DNA of 64,000 bases, from NCBI GenBank assembly GCA_032622095.1, contig CP136062.1, positions 140,262,351 through 140,326,350 of the forward strand, written 5' to 3'. The notes below the pieces were generated by a model. It worked only from the letters and a program-made list of their open reading frames with translations, was not told the DNA's origin and did no database searches. The DNA is from Siphonodentalium dalli. Lineage: Eukaryota; Mollusca; Scaphopoda; Gadilida; Siphonodentaliidae. Below are positions 1 to 12,310 of this stretch, one piece after another. The first letter of the stretch is position 1; every line of letters begins with the position of its first letter. The translations under genes were made by a program, and so were the position numbers.

Positions 1-79
1 CGATTTATATACCAAGTTGCATTCATCACACGTGTAAGTTTCTGCACTACATGTAGCTTTTATCATGTTTAAAATAAAC

Positions 80-952
80 ATGAATAACGGACGACAAATT
101 GTCAAGTTTCAAGGAACGCTCCGAAACTGAAAGTCAACTTCAAAAGAAAACACCACCATACGCACCCTTCGACGCCAGGAGCACGTGTTGTTTACATTCT
201 CGGCGATATTACAGAACGAATGTCGACCACGACGAATGCGGAGGATGGGAAAGTTACATTTATTTTATTGTTAAATACACTTATTATTAAAGTAACTTCA
301 TTTGGTCGTAACATATATCAACATACCATGCATAAAATCATCTGGCCAATATCCATTTGCATTCATACTTCGTTCGAAAGACGAATCACTAGAAAAGGGG
401 TTAGCGGTGTACTCCATTGGTACCTCGTGTGCACGGTTTTAGACAAAACGGGAAAAGTCGTGTGCGGCGATCTGAATAAACTCTTTTTGTTGTACAATTT
501 GAAAAAGTAGAATTACACCACAAAACTGGATCGAGATATCCATGGTAACTCGAGTAATGACCAATCTGGACAATGCTTTTAAGCATCTCATCGCTATTAT
601 AATTTACGCGTGTCGTCGGTCCATCGACGATCTCTGAGCTTTTGGCTACCATGTTCAAAGCTAGAATTCAGATGTATTTAGTTGTCATATAGTGGCTAAT
701 TACTGACTATACTTATATTTAATAGCATGCGAACATTCGCGATGTACAATAAGAATTATAAGGTGCATATATTCATAATTTTCGGGAATTATATGGCACA
801 GAAACAGCGAAGATCGACGTGTGAACTTGTCCGTAAACAGCTTACTTTTTTGTCAGTGTATATTCGAAATTTCGAGTTGGAAAGTTCGAATCGAATTCAA
901 ATCGAATTTGACTTTCGAATCGAATCGAATATCGAATATTCGCAGGACCCTA
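80..952. mobile_element. Degenerate hAT-like element, right part
   Basis: Much of 105-950 matches 22449-22954 elsewhere in the window in the same order. Both blocks end in a run of TCGAAT-type motifs followed by CGCAGGACCCTA, which is the inverse of the left terminus at 21095 (TAGGGTCCTGCG). This looks like the right part of a non-autonomous hAT-like element whose left end is off the window or lost. It lies in the UBTD intron before the exon at 1000. No protein is supported here; the small open frames are not conserved between the two copies. Confidence 0.55.
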
Positions 953-999
953 CTTCTCACTTACCATATTAACATCACCGTTCAAATTTTCTTCTTCAG

Positions 1000-1391
1000 G
1001 TACATTGGTTGACTGCTATGATGAACTTGGGAACAGGTACCAGTTACCTGTGTATGTGCTCAGTGTTCCAACGAACCTTATTGAGGACCCCAGTGACAGT
1101 GATATAGGGCAAGATGCTGATTCAAATTCGTCAGGGACTGAGGTGTTCATAAAATTCCGATTATCGACCAAAATGAACGATGTTAAACTTGGTGTGCGGA
1201 CGACAGACACTATTCTAAAAATAAAAAAGCGGCTGTTTGAACTCGAAGAGGTTGAACCATCGAGACAGAGGCTGTATTTCTCTGGTAAACTGCTCAATGA
1301 CAAAACAAGAATTGAGGATATGAAAATTCATAAAAACTTTGTCATACAGGTTATAGTCAATCTGGAAGAGATGACTGTTCAGGAGAGTTAA
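1000..1391 (+). CDS. UBTD2: Ubiquitin domain-containing protein (UBTD1/2 homologue), last coding exon
   Basis: Terminal exon of a UBTD-family gene. A pyrimidine-rich tract and TTCTTCAG acceptor end at 999; the exon opens with the last two bases of a split codon (probably Gly, phase-1 intron) and reads TLVDCYDELGNRYQLP, a family hallmark. About 130 codons follow to TAA at 1389-1391. After a short acidic linker (EDPSDSDIGQDADS) comes a ubiquitin-like fold from about codon 45, including RLYFSGKLLNDKTRIEDMKI and the terminal FVIQVIVN strand. Vertebrate UBTDs are about 230 aa, with an N-terminal ubiquitin-binding domain and a C-terminal Ubl; this exon supplies the C-terminal half, so the N-terminal exons lie left of the window. 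UBTD1 is known to act with UBE2D-type E2 enzymes and the MDM2/p53 axis; that role here is inferred from the family. Whether the gene is closer to UBTD1 or UBTD2 cannot be settled, so the symbol is provisional. Confidence 0.9.
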
Positions 1392-2090
1392 CTGTTTTGG
1401 AAATATTGTGGCTGAGAGCGATGCAATTTATTAAATTATCAAGTATCAATTTTCAGCAGATTAGTTAGAGGTTTGGAAAAAGGAAATATAGATGGTGGCT
1501 GTGTCTGCCATCTCTGTGTTATCTAATGATGCAATAATATAGTGACTTCTGGTGGTTACACTGAAGTAAGTTCACAAGATGATTGAAAATTACATTCCCA
1601 TCTCTGGTTAAGTAGTCATGTTAATGTGCTATGATGTTGGTGGGTCCTGCTAAATTGCTATGATGCTGTTAGGGCAAACTGATGCTGTTAAGAAAAGTAC
1701 TGTTTTTTTTCTTCTAAAGTTGTCATTTCCGTGGTGTTCGGTCAGTTTCGATAATCCGAATAATCCAGAAAAAGCCATTATGTGTATCAAACATTGAAAA
1801 ACAGATACCGGTATGTTTGCAAAATAATTTGAATACTGGTTGTATTAGCAGTTTAAAATTGACAATAATCAAGATGGCTATTCACATGTTTTGCAAACAC
1901 CAATGCAGTTCTTGAATGTTTCATACAGGTGCTGGCTTTTTTCAAAATCACTCGGATTAGCCAAACGCCACGAAATCAACAACTTCAGAAAAAATAATGG
2001 TACTTTTTTGTAATGGCATCAATTTGGCCTACCAGTGATTCCATGCTGCAAACATTTTGTAGTTAACCCTCAATAAATTTCATGAATATT
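1392..2090 (+). other. Probable 3' UTR of the UBTD gene
   Basis: AT-rich sequence without coding potential follows the stop codon. The first canonical poly(A) signal in sense is AATAAA at 2072-2077; another lies near 2226 in a low-complexity A/T tract. The 3' end is inferred only from these signals. Confidence 0.45.
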
Positions 2091-2410
2091 TCATGTTTCA
2101 TATACTTTCAGAGAAGAATGTATTTAATTACTGATTTTAACAGATTTTAATGCCATTTAGACCACTTTTGTTTATTTGTTGGTTTACTGATAATTATTTA
2201 AAAATGTAGGGTAGGAGGAGGGAACAAAATAAAAAATTAAATTGTTTTGAATTTTTATTTTTTTCATATTATCAAAAAATTAGGTAAGAAGATAAAAAAT
2301 CTTAAATTTAATATAATACATATCAATTTTAGACAAAATTGTGAAATGTGTCTGTAATAGATGCAAAAGAAAGCTGTTGTGGAGTATGTTAAAATAATAG
2401 CAAAGTATAC

Positions 2411-2705
2411 TACAGTAATGCCCTAAATAATCGACTCTTTAACCACAGCAGAATTATGGGTAACTTTTCAGGATTTTGTTGGAAATATGGCTTGTTGCCA
2501 TTCATCAGAAAGCTCTCAGTGAGAGCTTTCTGATGAATGGCAATAAGCCATATTTCCGACTAGATAATATGGCTTGTTGACATTCATTGGAAAGCTCTCA
2601 GTGAGAGCTTTCCGATGAATGGCAACAAGCCATATTTCCGACTAAATCCTGAAAAATTACCCATAATTCTGCTGTGGTTAAGGAGTCGATTTAGAGCATT
2701 ACTGT
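2411..2705. mobile_element. TA-flanked fold-back MITE, family A (copy 1, expanded centre)
   Basis: Starts TACAGTAATGCCCTAAATAA and ends with its inverse, ...GCATTACTGTA. The whole body is a palindrome (arms with GGCTTGTTGCCATTCATC and its complement). This copy has a duplicated central segment, so the AGAGCTTTC motif occurs repeatedly. Termini CAGTAATGCCC next to TA fit a Tc1/mariner- or pogo-type non-autonomous element; that assignment is inference. Confidence 0.8.
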
Positions 2706-3037
2706 AGTGCTACAATTGTTCAGAAAGGCTCCTGATTGGCATGGTGTACAAGGAAATTTCTGGGTGGTTAATCCCAATCTCAAACCTCACTCTTGAATTG
2801 GTACTTGAAAATTATCAAAATAAATTATTGCTTTCAGCAACTTTGAGGATCACAAAGCAAATTATTTGTGTTAGAAATGTATGTATGTTTGTAAGATATG
2901 TAAACAACAGTCAAAGAACCACAATTCATCCAAATACATCCATCCAATTTAATCATATATCATTTTACTTTGTTTCATTGATGGAAATGTAGCATGTCTA
3001 TTTCGCAATATCCCACCAAAAATTAATATACCTTCTA

Positions 3038-3287
3038 TTAACCCTTCCATGACTGTAGCTTCCTGAAATTTTGTGAAAACCCTGTGCCAATGCACTCTCT
3101 TATATATGCGAGAGCCTCGCATATATAAGAGAATACATTGGACTAACAATATTACCTTCACCTTATAAGCCAGTGCATTCTTGTATATATGCAAGGCTTC
3201 CTATGGGAGACTTACATATATAAGATAATGCACTGGCACAGGATGTTTAATGCTGCACAAGCGCAGCTCCCATCATGAAAGGGTTAA
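3038..3287. mobile_element. TTAA-flanked MITE, family B (CCCTTCCATGACTG type)
   Basis: Bounded by TTAACCCTTCCATGACTG on the left and CATCATGAAAGGGTTAA on the right. TTAA target duplication and CCCTTY termini fit piggyBac-type elements. The inside holds sequences of the type CTCTTATATATGCGAG that fold into hairpins. Other copies: 9044-9289, 10873-11126, 48042-48270, 62599-62830, with pieces at 17442 and 44040. Confidence 0.8.
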
Positions 3288-4503
3288 AAATATGCTTTTA
3301 AAAATGCAGAAAAATGGGAAAATGTCATACAAGAAATTGAAAATTGGAGCTGCCATTGTCCCAATTTTCTGACAGTGTCAGCTCTTGCAATGAATGAAAG
3401 TCTCTATCTGCTACCCTGGCATGAGCATACAGAGAGTACCACCAGACCAATACTTGGTTTCTAAGTTGAATTTCTGGTACAAATTCGGTAAATGAATTAT
3501 TATTATTAGGCAATGCCAATACTTGTATTGATTGCAAAGAAATCAGTAAAGCTGTAAATCTTGGCAAATGGCTCTGTGTTTCCATCTTCGCTTATTCTTG
3601 CTATGAATATATATCTTAGATTTATTTACTGGTAGATATCAGCGAAAAATTTTATGCTATGCAATATAAAAGTATAATCAGAATCGTTAATGATAGTAAT
3701 AGATAACACAGTACATGTGATTTAACATCGAACTCATTGTGGACAGCAACAGTACTATATTTCACCCAGTCTCACCTTGCACCAAATTAAAACTGAGTGA
3801 AATATATTCTTCAATATTTTTCAGTTTAGCATGTCATTACCAATAAAGTATGGAAGAACTTTAATATATCCATCTTATACATTGTTGTCATTAACTTTGA
3901 GAATTTAGGATGATGATGAGAAATAGAAAGCTGATGTCATACCTAACTTTTGGTATGCATGTATACCGGTATGTCACTGTATGACTATATGTACCCGGTA
4001 GTCATATATATATATATATATTTTTATGCACCGCTCACTACGTCTATTGACTACATAAAGCCTGCATAATAAACGTTACGTTTATTACGTCAATGTAGCT
4101 TTATTAGGTCAACGTAGCTTTATTAGGTTAGTACTACTTTTATGACGTAATTTGATATGCAAATTGCGCAGGTAAATAGGGACGTCAACCGGCCTTAATG
4201 ACGTCATTGTGATTTCAGAACGTTTATATCGTGTATAATTCACTAAAATAATTCGTAAAATGATATATGATTTAGCTCTAAAACATCAATAAATCCTCAG
4301 AACAAGGTCTGCTTATAATAAATGTAAAAATGCCAACGAACTATTTCGCTCTAAGCTGCACTCCGGTTTTCCCACGTCATGAATGCTAATTGGTTTGCTT
4401 GACCTAATAAATGTGATGGCGTCATCGATGTAACGAATGTAAAACTGAGGGAAATGACAGATTTACCTCACAAAAGGCAAGTTTTGTGCGATGGATAAAT
4501 AAA
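3288..4503. other. Intergenic, no feature seen
   Basis: AT-rich sequence with a short (TA)n run near 4008-4021 and three close variants of TAGCTTTATTAGGT around 4095-4135. No coding region supported. Confidence 0.5.
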
Positions 4504-4646
4504 ATATGTAGCTAATGTCGTCGCTTAAACTGTTTATGTCCGATCGGAGGATTTTGCATCTATTGGACTCGGCAGGGTCGCCCAATAGATGCTCAAATCC
4601 CCCTCACGGACATAAATAATTTAAGAGACAACACTAGCTACATATT
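4504..4646. repeat. Fold-back repeat of about 143 bp
   Basis: The left arm (ATATGTAGCTAATGTCGTC ... TTTATGTCCG ... GCATCTATTGG) is repeated inverted in the right arm (CCAATAGATGC ... CGGACATAAA ... GACAACACTAGCTACATAT), around a short GC-rich loop. Probably a decayed MITE; no second copy seen. Confidence 0.65.
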
Positions 4647-4941
4647 CTATATACATGTATGTTCAGATGAAAATAGACCCATTCTGTGTTCGTAAGACAC
4701 AGTCTGAGGATTAGCCCAAAACATAAACATTCTAAACCTTGGATAACATCAGTCTCTCACTTTTTATATATGTCTTTTCTTCCATCGTATCGACCTTCCA
4801 TTTTTCAAGGATAACACATCTGTCTTTATAAGGGCTTATTCTAATTAGAAGTCTTGTGTGCAACATGACGCACTGAATTTTAACGTGTTTGTTATTATAG
4901 TGCTGAGCCTTGGGATACCTCCGACTCTTGTGGTCAAGTCT

Positions 4942-5373
4942 GAATTTAGTGTGTCTGACATTTGCAGAATGAGGTCTCCAGAGGGTGAATTTAGGGACGC
5001 TATCCTGCATAGCAGGCTAACATCACCAAATTCACCCCCTAGGGACCTCATTCTGCTTATGCCTCAATTGCTATGGGAGACCTAGGATCAGGTTGAAGTT
5101 CCCCAGTTGAAATTGGTGATGTTCACCCATTAGTCACCTCGATTATGCAATTTATCTTTTGCAAATTAGGGGATATAGAAAGAACAGAAGTGAAAAAGTA
5201 ACTAAAAATAATGTTAATTTGAGATTATAGATTCTCCCAGAAAATGAGGCCTAAGCAGAATGAGGTCCCCCAACGGTGAATTTGGTGATGCTAGCCCGCC
5301 AAGCAAGGTAGCATCACTAAATTCCGCTCTGGGGACCTCATTCTGCAAATGTCAGACTAAATTCTTCCAACAT
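4942..5373. mobile_element. Double-hairpin element, family C (copy 1)
   Basis: Each end is a ~95-bp hairpin built on GCAGAATGAGGTC and TCACCCTC-type arms; the two hairpins are separated by about 170 bp of unique spacer holding AGTCACCTCGATTATGCA. The outer terminal inverted repeat reads GAATTTAGTG(TGT)CTGACATTTGC. Other copies: 11839-12260, 51281-51590, 53348-53743 and 60833-61252, plus a fragment at 17888-17932. Confidence 0.8.
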
Positions 5374-5399
5374 ATACTCTTTTATTTCTACTGTAAAAA

Positions 5400-5805
5400 A
5401 TACATTGCGATGATTGCAGATCTATTTATCACACCATGTAATCACCTCATTGCGGTTCGGAAGAAAATCAAGTTCCCGGTAGTTTTTCAGTCGAAGTTTG
5501 CATGCTGTGAAATCATTCAAAAAATAGACAATATATCAAGGTAAATATGTTATTTCTTCTTTTCAACTAAATGATGGGATATTTAAGCGTAAGTTGATCA
5601 TTAAATATAGCCCTTAGATCCTGATTTGGTACGGAACTCATGCGAACCCACCCACTAGTAGAAATGAAGAAATAACTTACATGTACTTACCTTGATATAT
5701 TGTCCATTTCCGGGCATGCACACTTCGACTAAAAATGCATTCCGGGAATGGACGAAAATCTGCAATGAGGTGATTACATGGTGTGTGTATGGAGTAATGA
5801 GTATA
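5400..5805. mobile_element. Fold-back element of about 400 bp
   Basis: Segments at 5416-5560 reappear inverted at 5665-5802: CACCATGTAATCACCTCATTG with its complement near 5768, TCGAAGTTTGCATGC with its complement near 5715, and GACAATATATCAAGGTAA with its complement at 5690. This is a long imperfect hairpin. It abuts the family C copy to its left. Confidence 0.7.
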
Positions 5806-6433
5806 CTGATTTCCACAATGACGATGATGTTTGTTCCTATATATCTATCTTCATGGAAATTTCCAATTTTAAGCTTCTACATGTATGGTGCATATTGTCC
5901 AAATGGAAAGGAACATCTCCAAAAAAAGGAAACAAAACGAAAGAAAGCTGTCCTGTATGTTCTGTGGCATTCTATGTGTGCAGTACATGGGATTATGCTG
6001 GGTTTCCGGTAGGCTGGACGGTCCCGTAGAACTGACCTGGTTTTGGTGCCCAAAATAATTAATGATGGGAGCGTGAATCAATATAAAAAGAGTTATTTTG
6101 TACAGGTCCATTATGTTTGATTTCTGATCACCAGTAACCAATGCCACAAACAAGAACAGATCAAAGAAAAGCAGCACATCTATGTTTAACTGCTGACTAT
6201 TTCAATTTCGTCTGAAACAGATTCAAAGAGTCATTCCTTAAAATGAGGGGAAGGATACATGCAAACATATCATAGGGCAGGGTACAACAGCAAATACATG
6301 CTTAACTTTCCATATCAAAAGTATGATTTTGACGAGAAAGGCCATGTGGCCGACAGGTGGCGAGAAAACCGTGGTATGTGCGCAGACAGAGTTTAACTTG
6401 AATTTGAGATATTTTTATCTATCCTGTTGTATG

Positions 6434-6571
6434 TACAGTAATGCCCTAAATAATCGACTCCTAATCCACAGCAGAATTATGGGTAAATTTTCAGGATTTA
6501 GTCGGAAATCCTGAAAAGTTACCCATAATTCTTCTGTGGTTAAGGAGTCGATTATTTAGAGCATTACTGTA
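6434..6571. mobile_element. TA-flanked fold-back MITE, family A (copy 2, short)
   Basis: TACAGTAATGCCCTAAATAA at the left and its inverse ending GCATTACTGTA at the right; the central GGCTTGTTGCC part is deleted, leaving near-perfect 60-bp arms. Confidence 0.8.
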
Positions 6572-7692
6572 CTGTATGATAAATCAGTCATCTGTTAATT
6601 CATGTATATTTTTCTGTCAGAAAGTACGAGATAACCCGTATTTGGCAGGGAACGTGATAAATGGGAATTTATAATCATTTGCCATGAAAATTAACTTTGA
6701 TAAATTGTCCTGTTGACAGCTTCATAAATTTACAGTAATTCCACATTCAGGATTTAAGATTGATCATATATTACTATAACATCTATATTGGTGATCGGTG
6801 TTGTCTTTTGTTCATGGATGATATATTCAGCGAATTTCTTAATAATTATGGAATTAGTAACAATTAATCAAGTGTAATGAGCTGTGATTTACAAATTACT
6901 GTGGTATTTTTTATAGCCCAAAACAACCCCCAGCTTCTCTGATGCAAGGTTTTTGGGCATGGAACTTCAAAATTTGTATACGACGGGGCCAAACATTGGT
7001 TGCCCACGTCCTATTCTAGGTTCTATGGAATCTAAATTTTAACCCTAGCGGAAACCCTTGATTATGTCTATAAGTGTAGAAAATCACCATGCTCTTAATG
7101 GTTTTGAGCCACTGTTAACTGAATTTATTGAGATTGTAGATATCACTGTTTTGTTAACTGTAAGGAAATGTTTGTTGTTCCAGAGAGTATGAATTTGGTC
7201 TGTTCTTGTATCTTATAAGGTAGATTTTCATCGCCAAAAATGGTTGGTTAAATGAATCCATGGAATATGACTGATACATCTCATCCACAGTTGTTGGAAG
7301 TAAGTATTGATCAAAATCAGTCGATATGACACATACCCATCCCTTCAATGATAATATGCACATTTATGGAAAGCCGACTAACTAATCTCACCCTCTCTGA
7401 TATCGCCGCTTATTTATTGCTGGTCTTCAAAGCCATACATCTGATACATTATGAGGTTCCTAACAAATTTGAAATTGATTTGTCACACTACAATTGCTTT
7501 TATCATCTCAATATCCCCCCCCCCCCCCCCCCCAAAAAAATTATTTAATTATCGGCGTTTGACTCTCTAACATGGCAACCAAGCCTCCCTTACATGTATA
7601 TTTATACTGTGTTTTGGTGAGTATGAAGCAATAAATGTTGAAAAATCAGTGATCGACTGCAAGAAAGTGAAAGTGAAAACTTTTACAATAGG
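6572..7692. other. Intergenic, no gene seen
   Basis: Unremarkable AT-rich DNA with a run of 19 C at 7515-7533. No conserved coding region. Confidence 0.5.
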
Positions 7693-7908
7693 TACAGTAA
7701 TGCCCTAAATAATCAACTCCTTAACCACAGCATAATTATGGGTAATTTTTCAGGATTTATTTGGAAATATGGCTTGTTGCCATTCATCGGAAAGATCTCA
7801 CACAGAGCTTTCCGATGAATGGCAACAAGCCATCTTTCCGACTAAATCCTGAAAAATTACCCATAATTCTGCTGTGGTTAAGGAGTCGATTATTTAGGGC
7901 ATTACTGA
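7693..7908. mobile_element. TA-flanked fold-back MITE, family A (copy 3, full length)
   Basis: About 215-bp near-perfect palindrome from TACAGTAATGCCC to GGGCATTACTGA, with GATCTCACACAGAGCTTTCC at the centre. Confidence 0.85.
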
Positions 7909-8239
7909 ATGTTCTACCATGTATGTTGTTAGATTGAATTCAAGGGATTGATATGTGTCTTTTTTTAGACTTTTGTCAGAATTTCCAACAACTGTGATCT
8001 CATAATTCTTCACTGCATGCTTTGATTTATCCCCATCATCATTTACAATGCTTTAATTCCTTTTCAGAAAGAATGGATTATGGACATGCTCTCTTTACAT
8101 CATTGTGTACTTATTCAGCTTTTTCAAACCAAATATTTTATATCATACCATTATTATTATTTTTTTTTCAAATTGACTGGATCTGATATGAGAGAAGATT
8201 ATTACAACTGGTTCAGCTGAAAGCTTTAGAAAAATTCTT

Positions 8240-8470
8240 AAAGTATGTTTTAAAGGTACTCAAGGCCTTCGAAATTGATTCATGCAAAATAACGTTAAAG
8301 TCTGTAAAACAACTATCATCAGCAAGTACATGAATAAATAGATTGACTTTGTTCTTATTTCCATTAATAATAATAACTTTCCAATAATGAGATTTTTCTC
8401 AGTAAATTTCTTTTATGAAAATCATGCATGCTGGGAGGCATCTTTTTTGCACATCTCATCAGATGAGCTC
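8240..8470. repeat. Dispersed repeat related to 17935-18500
   Basis: Shares AACTATCATCAGCAAGTACATGAA, in pieces, and CCAATAATGAGA with the fold-back at 17925-18500. Partial, termini unclear. Confidence 0.4.
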
Positions 8471-8534
8471 TATCGCACACTATTGAAAAGGCAAATCATT
8501 GTTGGGATAATTCCAAAACTTGCAGAGATGAATG

Positions 8535-8723
8535 TACAGTAATTCTCTAAATAATCGACTCCTTAACCACAGCAGTATTATGGGTAATTTTTCAGGATTT
8601 AGTCGGAAATATGGCTTGTTGCCATTCATCGGAAAGCTCTCAGCCACATTTCCAACTAAATCCTGAAAAATTACCCATAATTCTGCTGTAGTTAAGGAGT
8701 CGATTATTTAGGGCATTACTGTA
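8535..8723. mobile_element. TA-flanked fold-back MITE, family A (copy 4)
   Basis: Same termini (TACAGTAATTCTC ... GGGCATTACTGTA). One inner arm segment is missing after AAAGCTCTCAG, so the palindrome is asymmetric. Confidence 0.8.
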
Positions 8724-9043
8724 TACTAGTGATGGTATTAATAATTTACCTATATTTTACCCTCTATTGGCACTGGTTATTCATAACATTTTTGAATTGA
8801 ACCACATTATGAAATCTATCTCTTCGTTCTATGGAACAACAGCAAAGAATATCAGAACAGTGACATTTCTGATTCACAGGCATGATTCACTTAATCTGAT
8901 TCACTGCATGAAAAAAATGTTTTCATCTCTCTTCATTAGAAAAAAAAAACAATTCTGAAAATAAAATTATTCAGAGAAATTTAAAAGTTCATGGAGTACA
9001 TTTCAAGAGAATGTGGATCAGCCGAGAAATGGAGAAATGAAAG

Positions 9044-9289
9044 TTGAACCCTTCCATGACTGCAGCTTCCTGAAATTTTTTGAAAACCCTGTGCCAATGC
9101 ATTACAGATCCTGAGCCAGTGCATTCTCTTTTTATGCGAGTCTCCCATAGGGAGCTTCACATATATTATAATGCATTGGCCTAACAATATTTACCTGGAC
9201 AGCCAACACATTCTATTGTATATAGGAGAATGTACTGGCACAGGATCTGTAATACTGCACCCGTGCAGCTCCTATCATGAAAGGGTTAA
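9044..9289. mobile_element. TTAA-type MITE, family B (copy 2)
   Basis: Same layout as 3038-3287, from TTGAACCCTTCCATGACTG to ATCATGAAAGGGTTAA; the left TTAA is mutated to TTGA. Confidence 0.75.
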
Positions 9290-10586
9290 TTTTGTGTGTT
9301 CTTAGGCATAAATATTAATCTTTTGTTTCACAGTCTGTATATTTTATTGAGGAAAGCAGGGTTTTTCTTATTATTAATGATGACAGCTAGCCTCACAGGT
9401 GGCTGATCATATAAATTTCAAAATAAAGAATAACGCCTATATTGGAAAGTTATATATATGGAAATTTGTAGGAATGTCCAGATTTAAGAACCATGAATTA
9501 CACAGCATAATTGCCCATGACCTCAATAAAAATGTCAATGTGACCCTCAAAAATCAGTGGGAAATTGTTGTAATGAGACAGAACATAAATTTGTTTGATT
9601 TTAATTTGTCTATCGAAAACAAAATACCCTTTCATTTGCTGACTCTGAATGTGTTAATATGTAACCACAAATATGTGTAATTTATATTTATCTGTTGCAG
9701 TTAAGATTGTTTTATTGTTTAGTTTAATTGTGATCTATATATTAAAGCAACCAGGATGCGGACATGCTTGTGGTAAAGGATTTGGATACTTCACCGACCC
9801 ACCTAGATCATGGCATGAATTCTCTACTCTGTCTACACCCGTAGAGATCATAATCTACCCATTTAAAACCTGCAAACTTTTTTTGTTATTCCAACCTGTT
9901 CTGACCGGGAACTTTATTACATTGAACAAATAATGTGGGGAATAAATTTCAATATTCATATTTGTTCCTTAATAATCCATTTCACATTAGGGGGTGGTCC
10001 CAGCTCAAGATTACATGATTTATGGTTAGCCAAATTTGCAAAAACATTGAAGTGATTACCTTGGAGAAATTCAATGATTGGAAGTGACTTGAAGCAAAAT
10101 CGCACACCAAAGTTACTTAAATCATGCAAACTCAAGCCGGGACCTTCACCTACAGTGAAATACATTAATAACTCTTGGCGGCAAAACATCAGTACTGAGT
10201 ACAGACATCAAATTTCATGCTGCGTGCTATATGTCTGTACTGAGTATGAACCTACTTCAGCACTCTAGCAGTCAGCCGTTATTCATAACTGGATCTCAGC
10301 AAATGGTGCATCGGACAACTATCTCATAGTTTCAAATAGTGTATGATATTCCACGATTGTGATTGATAATAGCCTTTCAACAGAGTCATTTTTATGGTAT
10401 TTGTGATATTCCCGTTATATTTTTCCAATTGAAAATGACCATAACGTCATCGGTCCAGCACTCGACATCATAATATCATTCTCAGTGATGAGGTTAAGGA
10501 ACAGGTATCATATACATGGAAATGTTCAATTACTCATTTGGAGGGGTCTTAATACAAGAGCAGAAGACACAGGATTCCTACTCAGT
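9290..10586. other. Intergenic, no gene seen
   Basis: Several short open frames (for example 9399-9680) lack conserved motifs. A local inverted pair (TTTGCATGATTTAAG-like and its complement) occurs around 9990-10160. Confidence 0.4.
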
Positions 10587-10811
10587 TACAGTAATGCCCT
10601 AAATAATCGACTCCTAACCACAGCAGAATTATGGGTAACTTTTCAGGATTTAGTCGGAAATATGGCTTGTTGCCATTCATCGGAAAGTGCTCACTGAGAG
10701 CTTTCCGATGAATGGCAACAAGCCATATTTCTGACTAAATCTGACTAAATCCTGAAAAATTACCCATAATTCTGCTGTGGTTAAGCAGTTGATTATTAGG
10801 GTATTACTGTA
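10587..10811. mobile_element. TA-flanked fold-back MITE, family A (copy 5)
   Basis: Full palindrome from TACAGTAATGCCC to GGTATTACTGTA, with a small duplication of AAATCTGACT in the right arm. Confidence 0.85.
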
Positions 10812-10872
10812 TTTGGAGGGATATTATCTGAACATTTCCCAATTATACTCCTTCTCAACAAGTATTTATTCA

Positions 10873-11126
10873 TTAACCCTTCCATGACTGGAGCTTCCTG
10901 AAATTTTGCAAAAACCCTGTGCCAGTGCATTCTCTTATATATGCGATTCTCCCATTGGGAGCCTTGCATATATAAGAGAATACAAATGTACATTGGCCTG
11001 ACAATATTTACCTTCACCTTGTAAGCCAGTGCATTCTCTTATAGGGAGCCTCGCATATATAAGATATTGCACTGGCACATGATCTTTTATGCTGTATCAC
11101 CGCAGCTCCCTTCATGAAAGGGTTAA
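10873..11126. mobile_element. TTAA-type MITE, family B (copy 3)
   Basis: TTAACCCTTCCATGACTG ... TTCATGAAAGGGTTAA, perfect TTAA on both sides; inner CTCTTATATATGCGA hairpin intact. Confidence 0.8.
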
Positions 11127-11787
11127 ATAGGATTGTATGAATTCTCTCAGTGTCATTTTGATCCTCTACAAATTAAGATATACATAATAACATCGGTAAT
11201 ACATGCGTATGATCTATTTCTATCAAGCCATGTTTCATTGTGATATTTCTATTGATTTGAACCTGCCAACTGCACAGCGTGTACAGATCACTGTAAAATG
11301 TGACACCATTTGGAGAAGTGGATTTAGCTGAGGCCATATCGGAACGAAGTTTTATTTCACCTTCATGTTTAGCTTATTGAAGACCTATATCCCTTGATGG
11401 TGATATCATTTACAACATGAACAATGTATAGGTAATCAAATACTCCATGTGTTATTGTCCAATATTTGTTTGACCCACATGCAGTGTCAACAACATCACC
11501 CTCTTTATGTGAGTCTCTTGTCTTGATCCAGTTGGACAGATGCCCGAACAAATAAATTATTCCAGCCAATAAATTATTTGAATAAACGTGAGATGTGAAA
11601 CGATTGTTGACTTTGAGTTTACTATAGTGTTGTAGTAATTCACAATGAATCATGGAGATTTATGACTCATGTAGCGGTGGCTTCCACCCAGCTGATGAAA
11701 TGTTTAAACATTTCACTATTAGATCCTAGTTAAAGAGATATTCAGAGTTCCAGGCTAATTGTTACAAAACCAACTTTACTTTAATTC
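11127..11787. other. Intergenic, no gene seen
   Basis: AT-rich sequence; the open frame at 11369-11653 (- strand) shows no recognisable domain. Confidence 0.4.
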
Positions 11788-12310
11788 GACTCTAGTGTAT
11801 AATATATGATGTTTGGAATGTGATGTGCAACATGAAAGCAAGCCTGCCAATAGTGTGTCAGTCATTTGCAGAATGAGGTCCCCAGAGGATAAATATAGTG
11901 ATGCTATTCCTCATGGTGGGCTAGCATCACCAAATTCACCCTCTGTTAACCTCACTCTGTTTAGTCCCTAACTGCTGTGGGAGACCTAGGATCAGATTGA
12001 AGTTCCCCCGCTGAAGTTGGTGATGTTCACCTATTAGTCACCTCGATTATGCATTTTATCTTCTACAAATTAGGGGATATAGAAACTTCCCAGAAGGGAA
12101 GAAGTAACTAAAAACAATGCTAATTTGAGACTATAGATATTTCCCAGAAGATGAGGCCTTATAGGCTAAGCTGAATGAGGTCCCCGGAGGGTGAATTTGG
12201 TTATGCTGGCCCTCAGGAGACCTCATTCTGCAAATGACAGACACACTATTTGCAGGCTTGACTTTAGTGTATAAAATAGGATGTTTGGAATGTTATGTGT
12301 TACACGAAAG
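11788..12310. mobile_element. Double-hairpin element, family C (copy 2) with 51-bp flanking direct repeats
   Basis: The element proper is 11839-12260, from CAAGCCTGCCAATAGTGTG to its inverse ending TTTGCAGGCTTG. It is bracketed by imperfect direct repeats at 11788-11838 and 12260-12310 (GACTCTAGTGTATAA... and GACTTTAGTGTATAA...). The right hairpin is partly deleted. Confidence 0.75.

Noticed and set aside
99..972. Upstream exons of the UBTD gene
   Set aside because: The open frames here lie in a repeat also found at 22449-22954 and do not resemble the N-terminal UBTD domain.
7515..7533. Poly-C runs as CRISPR- or telomere-like arrays
   Set aside because: They are simple homopolymers with no spacer structure or telomere hexamer.
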